Positions 53,646 through 64,000 of a DNA stretch of 64,000 nt are shown in pieces (the first letter of the stretch is position 1; every line of letters starts with the position of its first letter). The notes beneath the pieces are model-generated. The model saw nothing but the letters and a program-made list of their open reading frames with translations, made no database searches and was not told the DNA's origin. The DNA is from Euonymus europaeus (Eukaryota; Streptophyta; Magnoliopsida; Celastrales; Celastraceae), in NCBI GenBank assembly GCA_963580455.1, contig OY756965.1, positions 24,712,902-24,776,901 of the forward strand, given 5' to 3'. Both the position numbers and the translations under genes were made by a program.

Positions 53646-56600
53646 ATGTTAACAAAGTTTGAGACGAAAAGTAACAGAGTGAAGGGACTGAGTTTCCACA
53701 ACAAGAGACCATGGATCCTGGCGAGTCTTCACAGCGGCGTGATTCAGCTATGGGACTATCGAATGGGGACTCTGATAGACAGGTTTGACGAACATGATGG
53801 GCCAGTTCGAGGCGTTCATTTCCATAAGTCTCAGCCGCTGTTTGTGTCTGGAGGTACGATCCTCTTTTACCGCTTTCATTTTAGATTCTCTTGCTCGTTA
53901 GTGCTTGCTCTATTCAGGACGTTGTCATTCTCGTCAGCATTTTTTATGATTATTTTGGTTGATCTGTGGATTATGATTGTGCTTCTTCCAGTGATAATTT
54001 TATGGAACGATAGCGTTAATATGCTTGTTTTGGCTGGTTGATCGTTGATTTCTGTAGATCTTGGCTTATAAGCTGTGTTTGCGTTTCAAGGAACTTTTCA
54101 ATGAATGAGAGAGGGAAATGTGGTTATTTTTGATTGTTTTATCTTTATGTAGCAGATTGGATAAGCAGTTGAGACCATATGACGGGAATAGACATATTAT
54201 GTCAGGCTCTCAGTTTTAATGTTCTTGTTTATTATATATTATGGATACAGGGTTTGATTTCACTCACCTTCCAGACTGTTGCTTCATTCTTGTTTGTGTG
54301 TCGACCTTGTGTAAATGTCATACTAGACCTACTAGACCTACGCATCCTTGTGAAATTGAAATTATATTTATCAAGTTTAAGTTTATGGGGAAAGTATTTT
54401 AATTTTTTGTTACGGAACCTTTAGATCTGAGTTGCTGAGTTGGTTGTTAACTGTATTTTTTCTTCATATTGTTCATCTCAAAGATTTATGTGTGAGTGGG
54501 AGAGGGGGACCTTTTCCTTCCATCCCTTTACATTTAGTTTTGATGAAGACATGAATTGAACCCGATACTGGTATAACAACTTAGGGCTTGTAGCCTCAAA
54601 CTGGCGATGTCAGTCGAGAAATGAGTGTTTCTTTGTTTGAAATTTCGTGCTATGCTCCAAAGTTGGTTCTTTCTTCTAGTTATCTAATTGTTTCACTTCT
54701 GAAAAGACTTCAGGATTGTCAATCTTGTTGAAGTCGAGTATCTTGTTTGCTTTCTAATGTAATTTCCCATTGCTTATGCGAAGGTGTTTATTCCTTTGAT
54801 GAACCGTAAGCCTTTCTGGCTTTTGCAGGAGATGATTACAAGATCAAAGTTTGGAACTATAAATTGCATCGGTGCCTGTTTACACTTCTTGGACACCTTG
54901 ATTACATTCGCACTGTGCAGTTCCATCATGAGTATCCATGGATTGTGAGTGCCAGTGATGATCAGACTATTCGTATATGGAACTGGCAGTCTCGCACTTG
55001 CATTTCTGTATTGACAGGTCACAATCACTATGTTATGTGTGCCTCATTTCACCCCAAAGAAGACCTTGTTGTATCAGCCTCTCTAGATCAGACTGTACGT
55101 GTTTGGGATATTGGTGCCCTGAGAAAGAAGTCTGTCTCCCCTGCAGATGACATCCTACGGTTGAGTCAGATGAACACAGATCTGTTTGGCAGTGTGGATG
55201 CTGTTGTTAAGTATGTGTTGGAAGGTCATGACCGGGGAGTCAACTGGGCTTCTTTCCATCCTACTCTGCCTCTGATTGTCTCAGGTGCAGATGACCGCCA
55301 AGTAAAGTTGTGGCGAATGAACGGTAATTATATTTTAAAGTCTGCATTTTTAATTTATTGTTCCTTCTCTATGACATTATCTATTCAAATTTACTTGGTT
55401 AAAAATTATAGCATAGTGGTGTTTATATTCAACATTCAAATCTTTGCTCTGTGATGGAAACAGAAGTTTAGTGTTGCCTCAAAATTGGTACAGAGAAAAT
55501 CGTTACAGACATTTTTTGTGTGGATTCTGGCATTCTGCATCAGGTGATGCAAATATCCTAGAATTATGGTTTATTTTGAACTTTATAAGTCTTTTTTGGT
55601 TGGAATTGAGTTTTCTTTTTTTATTTCCTTTACTTTACAAATTTTTAGGCCTGAACACAAAATCAAAATTTGTAGGTACCATTATTTTTTATAGAACGAT
55701 ATATTGTCTAGTATTATCAAGTCATAGTCTGATTAGTATTTTTGGGAAGTTGATATATTTTTTATGGGGAAAGTTTAGGGAGTGAGGAGTCTCTAAAATA
55801 GACTTTTCCGGCTCCATACAGTCTAATTATTTTGCCCTTTATTTAATTTTATATGTTCCTGCATCTCTAGGTTTCTTGTAACTTTTGGCTCTAGCTGGCT
55901 AATATTCAGCTAGAAAACCTGGTTTTGTCTTTGTTCTAAAATTCTGGAACTGAGGAGAATATGCATATTCTTTTTCAGACACAAAGGCTTGGGAAGTGGA
56001 CACCTTGAGGGGGCACATGAATAATGTTTCATGTGTTATGTTCCATGCCAAACAGGACATCATTGTTTCCAATTCAGAGGACAGAAGCATCCGCGTGTGG
56101 GATGTCACTAAGCGAACTGGTGTTCAGACTTTCCGACGGGAGCAGGACCGATTTTGGATTCTTTCTTGTCACCCTGAGATGAATCTTCTTGCTGCTGGAC
56201 ATGACAGCGGAATGATTGTTTTTAAGTTAGAGAGAGAGAGACCTGCCTTTGCAGTAAGCGGTGATTCTTTGTTCTACGCCAAAGACCGGTTTTTGAGATT
56301 CTTTGAGTTTTCAACTCAAAAGGATACACAAGTTATTCCAATCAGACGGCCTGGGTCAACCAGCTTGAACCAGAGCCCAAGGACTCTTTCATATAGTCCT
56401 ACCGAAAATGCTGTCCTTCTCTGTTCAGATATAGATGGTGGTTCCTATGAGTTATATGTCATCCCTAGAGACAACATTGGTAGGGGTGATAACATGCAAG
56501 AGGCAAAAAGAGGTATCGGGGGATCAGCTGTATTTATTGCTCGGAATAGGTTTGCGGTGCTTGACAAAATTGGCAACAAAATTATAGTGAAGAACCTGAA

Positions 56601-58941
56601 AAATGAGGCTGTTAAAAATGTTGAACTCAAATTTTCTGCAGATGCAATATTCTATGCTGGTACAGGTAACGTGTTGTGCAGGGCAGAGGATAGGGTGCAA
56701 ATTTTTGATCTCCAGCAGAGGGCAGTTCTTGGTGAACTTCAAACACCTGTCATCAAGTATGTTGTTTGGTCTAATGATATGGAGAGTGTTGCCTTGCTCA
56801 GCAAACATGCCATCGCCATTGCTAACAAGAAGCTTGTGCACCAATGCACTCTTCACGAGACAATCCGTGTAAAGAGCGGAGCATGGGATGATAATGATGT
56901 TTTCATTTATACAACTCTTAATCATGTTAAATACTGTCTCCCAAATGGAGATAGTGGGATAATCAGAACCCTTGATGTCCCAATTTACATTACAAAGGTT
57001 TCTGGAAACACCATCTTTTGCTTGGATCGTGATGGGAAGAATAGGTCAATAGTGATTGATGCAACTGAATATATGTTCAAGCTGTCTCTGTTGAGGAAGA
57101 GGTATGATAATGTTATGAGCATGATTAGGAGCTCACAGCTTTGTGGTCAGGCAATGATTGCTTATCTGCAACAGAAGGGATTTCCTGAAGTAGCTCTCCA
57201 TTTTGTTAAGGATGAGAAAACTCGTTTCAATTTGGCCCTGGAGAGTGGAAACATTCAAATTGCTGTTGCATCAGCTAAGGAGATTGATGAGAAAGATCAC
57301 TGGTATAAATTGGGAGTGGAAGCTCTTCGCCAAGGCAATGCAGGTATTGTGGAGTATGCCTATCAGAGGACAAAGAATTTTGAGAGATTGTCTTTCCTTT
57401 ATCTCATAACTGGTAATATGGAGAAGCTGTCAAAGATGCTGAAAATTGCAGAAGTGAAGAATGATGTAATGGGTCAGTTTCATAATGCCCTATATCTTGG
57501 TGATGTCCAGGAACGTGTCCAGATCTTGGAGAATGTGGGCCACTTACCTCTTGCTTACATCACCGCTAAAACCCATGGGCTACAAGATGCAGCTGAACGA
57601 TTAGCTGCTGAGTTGGGAGATAATATTCCAACTGTACCAGAGGGTAAGGTACCCTCCCTTTTGATGCCCCCGACTCCAATCATGTGTGCTGGTGATTGGC
57701 CTCTTCTAAGAGTCATGAAAGGCATCTTTGAAGGTGGGCTGGATAATGTTGGCAGGGGTGCTGCAGAGGAGGAAGAGGATGCTGATGCTGCTTGGGGTGA
57801 GGACCTGGATATGGTGGATGCTGATGGCCTAGAAAATGGGGATGTTACAGGAGTTTCGGAGGACGGGGAAGAAGCAGAAGACAACGAAGGAGAGGCAGGC
57901 TGGGAACTTGAAGATTTGGAGCTTCCCCCTGATGCAGACACGCCTCGGGCTTCTATCAATGCTCATTCTTCTGTGTTTGTGGCACCAACTCCTGGCATGC
58001 CTGTTAGCCAGATTTGGATCCAGAAATCTTCACTCGCTGCTGAACATGCTGCAGCTGGCAATTTTGACACTGCAATGCGGCTGCTTAGCATGCAACTTGG
58101 AATAAGAAACTTTGTTCCATTGAAATCCATGTTTCTTGATCTTCACGCTGGCAGCCATTCCTATGTCCGGGCTTTTTCATTAGCTCCCGTTGTATCACTT
58201 GCAGTTGAACGAGGATGGAATGAGTCAGCTAGCCCTAATGTGAGGGGGCCGCCAGCACTTGTGTTCAATTTCTCTCAGTTGGAAGAGAAACTTAAGATGG
58301 GCTATAAGGCAACTACTTCTGGGAAATTCACTGAGGCTCTTCGCGTCTTCATTAGCATTCTCCATACCATTCCTCTGATTGTTGTCGAGTCAAGAAGGGA
58401 AGTCGATGAAGTCAAGGAGCTGATTATCATAGTCAAAGAATATGTTCTAGGTTTGAAAATGGAACTAAAGAGGAGGGAATTAAAAGATGATCCACTGCGT
58501 CAACAGGAACTTGCAGCCTATTTCACCCATTGCAACCTGCAGATGCCTCACTTACGCCTTGCTTTGCAAAATGCAATGACTGTGTGCTACAAGGCAAAGA
58601 ACCTCGCTACTGCTGCTAATTTTGCCCGGCGGCTTCTCGATACAAACCCTCCAAATGAGACCCAAGCAAGGACAGCAAGGCAAGTGCTGCAGGCTGCTGA
58701 GAGGAATATGAACGATGTGTGTGAGCTCAATTACGATTTTAGAAACCCATTTGTCACTTGTGGGGCGACTTATGTGCCAATTTACCGTGGGCAGAAGAAT
58801 GTTTCCTGCCCTTATTGTAGTTCCCGGTTTGTGCTGAGCCAGGAAGGGCAGCTCTGCTCTGTTTGTGATCTTTCAGTGGTTGGGGCAGATGCTTCAGGAT
58901 TGCTCTGTTCTCCTAATGTCTTAACCCGGGGCCAATTTTGA
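53646..58941 (+). CDS. Coatomer subunit alpha (COPI alpha-COP), 3 exons
   Basis: Large scaffold subunit of the COPI coat, which carries retrieval traffic from Golgi to ER and recognises dilysine tails through its WD40 propellers. Exons are 53646-53853, 54829-55323 and 55979-58941, phases matching, giving 1221 aa, the usual plant length. The protein starts [18 protein letters not shown]. The first propeller has repeated GH-x-WD units ([22 protein letters not shown]). The coatomer WD-associated region follows with [21 protein letters not shown]. An acidic linker (residues about 830-890, [18 protein letters not shown]) precedes the C-terminal COPI domain, ending with paired CxxC sets ([15 protein letters not shown]) and LTRGQF. 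Housekeeping gene, intact. Confidence 0.97.
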
Positions 58942-60354
58942 TAAGATCTTAGATCTCTCTGTCAACAGCTGTCACGTTGTAGGTTAAAGGTAAGATGCAG
59001 AAGAAAAGTGTATTTTCTTTTCGAGTTGTTTGTGCTCTCCTTTAAAATACTTCTTTTTGTTATTCTTTGTTAGTATGGTATGATTTCATGTAATAAACAA
59101 TTTGAGAATTTTGAGTTGGGATCTTCTTGTTCGTTGTTCATAGACAAGAAGAATGGCCGAATCCCTTGTTAAACTAGCTGAGGATAACCCTCTTCATCAG
59201 CTTTATTAGTCATTGAAAACACCTAGAGGTGACCAGCTTGGCTGGAAATGAATCCCTTTAAATGGGAGATCTAAGTTCAATTCTTCATATTTATATTGTA
59301 GAACTGTCGGTCAAGATGTTAAAGGGGAATAACAGAATCCAAATACTCCAGATTGACATTGGCGAAGGATTTTTCATTTTATAAAAAAGAAAATACTTGC
59401 AAATTGCTCTCATATAGACAAGCAACGAAGTATTTGGTAAAAGAGAGTGACAAAAACAATATTAAAATATCGATGCCTTTAGATTTGGGACAATTGAGCC
59501 AATATAATGGAGTTATTTTTAATTGCACATGCCTAGTGATTTGAAAAAAAAAAGATAATGGTAAACTCGATGATCTTATCGGTAAAGATTATTCTTCTAG
59601 TGGCTAAATTGAAACTAACCTGATCAAATTGAAGGTAAAAAAAACTGAGTTTCATCTTTTTCATAACTAAACGTACAAATTTACCTTAAATGATTTAATT
59701 CCGTCGTACCGCTTTATGAGATGGTGTTAAAGGTAATGGATCATTGGCTGCTGATATGACTGTATTGGAAAATGTGTTTTGTTGATGTAGTTGTATTGAA
59801 ATATGTATTTTGGTGATATAGATGATGACGTGACTTGACTTTTTGTAATAAAGTGGGACCCAATCTTGATCTTGATGTAAATTTGATAGGGACAATATGA
59901 AGGATATGAAAGTTGTTGGATTGGATAATGATTTTGTATTAGGAAATGTGTTTTGCTGATGAAACAGAATTATATAATATATGTGATACTGATTTAATTG
60001 TATTGAGAGTTGTCTTTTTGTGAGATAGATGTAGGATAAATTTTTAAAATTTAATGGGCTATTAGGGTGTATTATTGTGGTTACCCCTGACAACCCGAGC
60101 ACATAACGGGCCACTTGGATTGAAAACCCAGTATATGAATGAGGGGCTTTAAGTCTTAACCCAAAAAAGAAAGGATCGGTTCTAAGCCCACGTAATCCAA
60201 AAAAAATCCAAAGGAAATAATTAGTACCAGTGTGCAAAACAGCGCCTTAAAATCGTTGAGAAGTATAAAACCTCATCGGACTCCTGTCTTTGCAGTTTGC
60301 AGCAGCGTTGGTTTACCTGCGATTTGAATCCTCCATCTTAAAAGGAGATAGACG
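58942..60354. other. COPA 3' flank to WBP11-like promoter
   Basis: Holds the coatomer 3' untranslated region (to about 59110), AT-rich DNA, inverted-repeat element copy D at 59720-60090 and the promoter and leader of the next gene (about 60240-60354). Confidence 0.5.
59720..60090 (+). mobile_element. Inverted-repeat element, copy D
   Basis: Contains the family units TGTATTGGAAAATGTGTTTT and GTATTGAAATATGTATTTTG, the shared stretch GTGACTTGACTTTTTGTAAT, and a right end TATTGTGGTTACCCCT resembling the other copies' termini. Ends are approximate. Confidence 0.45.
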
Positions 60355-63300
60355 ATGAAGACCACAAAAGGAGGTAAAGTCATGAACCCCACCGACGCCT
60401 ATCGTAAGGAGCTTCGCAAGAAGGAATTGAAACGGGTAAAATACTAATCCAATTTTAGGTTTTGATCATGCGTGTGTGTTTTCTTTTCCTTCCGATTATT
60501 GTATTTTCCTGCACTTGGTATTTAGTTGGGGATTTTTGGGGAATTTTTCAGTGCAATAATCGTATTATGCCCTAAATTTTTTAGTATTGCATTGATGTTA
60601 CTATAGCTGAACTGGATAACTGGATCTTGTGCGAATTTGTCTTTTTTTATTTCTTTTCTTCTTCTAAAGCTTTTGCTTCTCCCCTTCGTCCGATTCTTCC
60701 CTGCATTGCTTGGAATTTAATGCAGTATCATAGAATTGTGTTAAGTTTGAAATCAACAGTGCATTAGAACTTTTGATTGCTTACTTGTGAGTTGTGACCT
60801 CTATTGATTTTTTTTTGTCCTGGTTTAGTTTCAAACAGAATGATAATGTATGTATGTCTAGGTTTAGGTTTCTAAAAGGAAACTGAATTCTGAAAGTTTT
60901 CGTTCCTTCCCCTCAATGAGTGTAAGGAAATAACTTGCCAAATTATTGTACAATATATTTAAAGAAAATTTAGTTAATATTTCCTTAATTTTTCTTTTCT
61001 CAAATCAAACTGAATCAAATACAGAAGAAAAAGATGGTATAACCCTCTGAATCATAGGGTCTTTCTGTTTGGTGTTACTGGATCTACGGAGATATTGTAC
61101 AATGTTAGTTTTTTTAATCACCGTTTAGCTTTTGGTTCATGTAGTTTGTGCTGCACCTTCTTGGAGCTTTTATAAAATTATCATCATTAGAGAGATTTTT
61201 TTTTTTGATCCAGAGTTCTCTCAAACTCTGCGCTTTCAATTTTGCCACTAGTTGCAGTACCTGTGCCTTATATTAGTAGTCATTATACATTTATACTTGA
61301 TTGTGGTTGCCTTGCCCGAATTCAGATTCTGTACAATGTTGCAAATTAGTTTGAGCTCCCTTTTTTAATCTGAGAATTTAATTTAAAATGAGATATTATG
61401 TTATTAAGTAGAATAAGAAGATATGGTTTATTTTACCATTTTAATATAGTTCACACAAAATCCAGGTAAGTCATTTTATTACTTTATTTTTTTGAGGTAA
61501 TATCTAATATGTCGTTGGGATCTTTATCTTATACTTGTCCGAGTCATGTTGATTTTGTTTCAAAAAATAATTTTTATCGCACTTGATGGGCTTGTAATGC
61601 TTGGATTTGATTCATTTGGCTTTGTTTTCGTGCATTTAACAGAACAAGAAAGAAAGAAAGAAGGTGAGGGAGGTGGGTATTTTAAAGAAGGATCCTGAGA
61701 CGATTAAAGAGCAGATTGAAAAGCTCGAAATGATGAGTGAGTCTCGTTCTATTTTAATGCATTGTTATTTTAAATACTTTATTAAAGTCTGGAAATTTGT
61801 TCCTAGCTTATAATATTCTTTGAATGGAATAGCTAACGTAAAAGTAGGACCCAGAAAATATATTTCACCTTATCCTGGTGTCTTAGATGATGTGTTTCAC
61901 TGGTTTGTATGCACAACTAAACTCGTTAGGTGGTATATTATGCTAAATATTCAATGTTGTAAAAATCGTTAGGTGGTATATATATATATATCTCATAAAT
62001 TCAAGTATCCAACACATACAAATTACAAAAAACAAAAGAAGAATGTTAAAATCCAAGTATCCGCCACATGCAAATCACAAAAACAAAGCAAAGTAGATCA
62101 AATCCAAGTATCCAACACATGCAAATATGAGATTACAAAAAGTCAAAAACAAAAGAAACATAATTAATCAAACAAAAACCATATCATCAATCATAAAAAA
62201 TATCATCGTGGCTTGTGGTTTTAGATTTTTTTAAGTTTCTATCTTAAAAGTTCAATCGGCCTGGCGGGTTAGGCAGGAACTTGTCGGGTTAATCGGGTCC
62301 TAGGCGGGTTAGGCGCCGCCTATTGCCCTCGAATAGGACCGAGGCAAGGCGGTAGGCCTGGACTTCCGCCTAGGCAGCGCCTAGGCCGTTTTTGCAACAC
62401 TATAACTATCTGTGGAACAGTAGACATAAACTTTATTGCTAAGGGCGCCAAGGTGATGGCACCATCTAGAAGAAACTGTTAGATAACAGATCAATATAAT
62501 CAATCTTCATACTCTATCTAGTATGCTATTCCACTATGACAAATACAAGTGGAGTTAAACCAATTCACTGGAAAGTTGCTTTCACTTCCCTCAAAAGCGA
62601 AAGGCCGAGTGCTAGGTCAATACTTTATTTAACTATCTCTGTTTGGATAATAAAAGAAAAGGGGGAAAAACTCTTCAACCTCTTCTCTTGCTATCCATTC
62701 TGTAGTCTATACTCTATACCCAGTATCTCCAAAGAAACTTGCATATCCATGTGCGATGAGGCATGGAATAGTTTGTGTTCTCCTTGATTAGCATGCATCA
62801 ATTAGCAAAGTCAAACCCCACTATTTTCCAAGATTGTCAATTGTTAAGATTCCTCCCCAAAATATTTCACTTGCGAAGAAAGCCACTTTTTTGGGCACCT
62901 ATCGCTTCAAAATTTCTCATCAAGGAAATCTACTGCTCCCCTTCATTTCTACAAGGTTTAAAATGGTAGCTTTAACTTTCTAAGAACCCACATCTCAACA
63001 GAGGCACTCTTCAACAGTGCTTAATCCTTGTAAATGAATTTGAAGAAATTCTTGGAAGTTTCTAAAGCCCAGTTCATTTATCTTTATTAAAGATGGTATT
63101 TCTCCTAACTTCACACATTATGAGTTTCCCAATCGTTAGCTTACTCAGATTGGTATTTCATTTTTAAAGCCTCCACTCCGCATTTGTTCTGTTCCAAAAA
63201 TCTACGTCATATCTAGAACCCGTACCAAGATAAACATAAAATGAAATTACTTTCCAGAGCAGTCTTTCTCGAAAAACTCCGACACTATGCATCTTGTAAA

Positions 63301-64000
63301 TCTTTTTCTCTTGATCATATTGCTGATAGCATGTTTTCCCATAATGGTTTTTCTCCAAAATTAATAGAACTTTCCTTTGAGAAATCTACAGCCATGTGCC
63401 CAATGGGCTTCATTGAAAGCTTTTAGGTCATTTTCTCTGAAGCCTCTGAGTTTTTTAGTACACTAGATGCTTCCCCATCTAACCATGTGAGTTACTGCTC
63501 CCTGTTATTGCTGCCACATACTAATCTTCATTAAATACTCCCTACTGCTCACACATTGAGGCTAGCATAGAGAAGTCGGACTCGTAGTACCCTCTAAGAT
63601 TTAAATTTTGTGCCTTTTAAGGGCCCAATTCTCCACCATTTTGATTATATATGTCTCTTCTTGTTCCTTCATATATGTAGATGTGTATGTAGTTGTTTTT
63701 TGGCTGTGTGCTGGTTGGTTTTTAGAATGATCACATTTTAATTTTTTATGCATCTAAAACTCATCCATATGATCTTGTTCTTGTTCTTCTTATACTTCTT
63801 CTTCGTTTGTCTGAAATTTCAATCTTTATTTGTTTCTCATTTACTTAAGCATCAGCATCATCAAGTATTTATCCCAACCACTGTTATTGCCATATTGCTT
63901 GGTTCACTGACTTTCTTGGGATCTGACTCGTGTCTGTTATTAATTGACGCAGAAGCTGATGGCGCTCTGGACAAAGCAAGAAAACACAAGAAGAGGCAAC
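60355..64000 (+). CDS. WBP11/ELF5-like spliceosomal protein, 5' part
   Basis: Exons are 60355-60435, 61643-61736 and 63953-64000 (running off the window). The protein begins [20 protein letters not shown], then [19 protein letters not shown] and, after the second intron, [16 protein letters not shown]. This is the WBP11 N-terminal domain. Animal WBP11 (NpwBP) is a nuclear pre-mRNA splicing factor with proline-rich WW-binding motifs. The Arabidopsis relative EARLY FLOWERING 5 affects flowering time. The proline-rich part lies outside the window. Intron 2 is long (2,216 bp) and carries a DNA-element relic and a LINE relic. Confidence 0.92.
61955..62402. mobile_element. Non-autonomous DNA element with CCTAGGC-rich end
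   Basis: The left end reads ATGTTGTAAAAATCGTTAGG and the right end, complemented, AGTGTTGCAAAAACGGCCTA. These match as inverted repeats if several C positions on the left have become T. Inside are a TA run, three degenerate copies of a CAAGTATCCAACACATGCAA unit (about 61999-62130) and a GC-rich right half full of GGCGGGTTAGGC and CCTAGGC units. It resembles a common plant hAT-like miniature element. A target duplication is not clear. Confidence 0.5.
62540..63440 (-). pseudogene. LINE relic in the WBP11-like intron
   Basis: On the minus strand the frame at 63358-63164 gives [12 protein letters not shown] and [11 protein letters not shown], like the plant LINE region W-VI--YG---G-G--I-FW. Downstream, near 62905-62840, a second frame gives [20 protein letters not shown], matching the zf-RVT start PKVAFFAWEAxWGKILT. 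Stops and frame changes separate the two. It is a decayed insertion antisense to the host gene. Confidence 0.65.

Overview
The window is nuclear DNA from a flowering plant, probably a rosid-type eudicot. The evidence is AT-rich intergenic DNA, short GT-AG introns, plant-specific gene families (P-type H+-ATPase with a C-terminal YTV, CDPK kinase-EF-hand fusion, NPF transporter, plant neprosin/DUF239 protein) and an Athila-type Ty3 retrotransposon with a tRNA-Asp primer site. I could not identify the species. All exon structures were worked out by eye from splice sites and reading-frame continuity.

Layout, left to right. 1-1398 (+) holds the last two exons of an NPF2-type (NRT1/PTR) transporter. 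3165-10186 (-) is a complete 21-exon plasma-membrane H+-ATPase of 956 aa. 10187-18020 is gene-poor, with an inverted-repeat element, a Helitron 3' end, a TRIM-like repeat and diverged duplications. 18021-19828 (+) is a 7-exon secreted neprosin-domain protein of 383 aa whose second catalytic glutamate position reads glycine. 21136-25133 (-) is a two-exon type II DnaJ (Hsp40) of 327 aa. 26030-29899 (-) is a 7-exon CPK10/CPK30-like kinase of 553 aa.

30330-38576 is a nest of mobile elements. A small inverted-repeat element carries, inside it, a 7,452-bp Athila-type retrotransposon (31037-38488). Its two 1,422-bp LTRs look identical and it has a perfect 5-bp target duplication. It has lost reverse transcriptase, RNase H and most of integrase, and keeps one open gag-protease frame joined in phase to the integrase tail.

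42643-52301 (+) is a 15-exon DUF627/DUF629 protein of 1660 aa ending in a USP53/54-like ubiquitin hydrolase domain. 53646-58941 (+) is a 3-exon coatomer alpha subunit of 1221 aa. 60355-64000 (+) is the 5' part of a WBP11/ELF5-like spliceosomal protein, running off the right edge.

The genes are ordinary housekeeping or signalling loci with no sign of operon-like or clustered function. I found no convincing new multi-gene system. The most noteworthy items are the recently moved, internally deleted retrotransposon with its gag-integrase-tail fusion, the neprosin-like protein with a missing catalytic residue, and several uncharacterised dispersed repeats.
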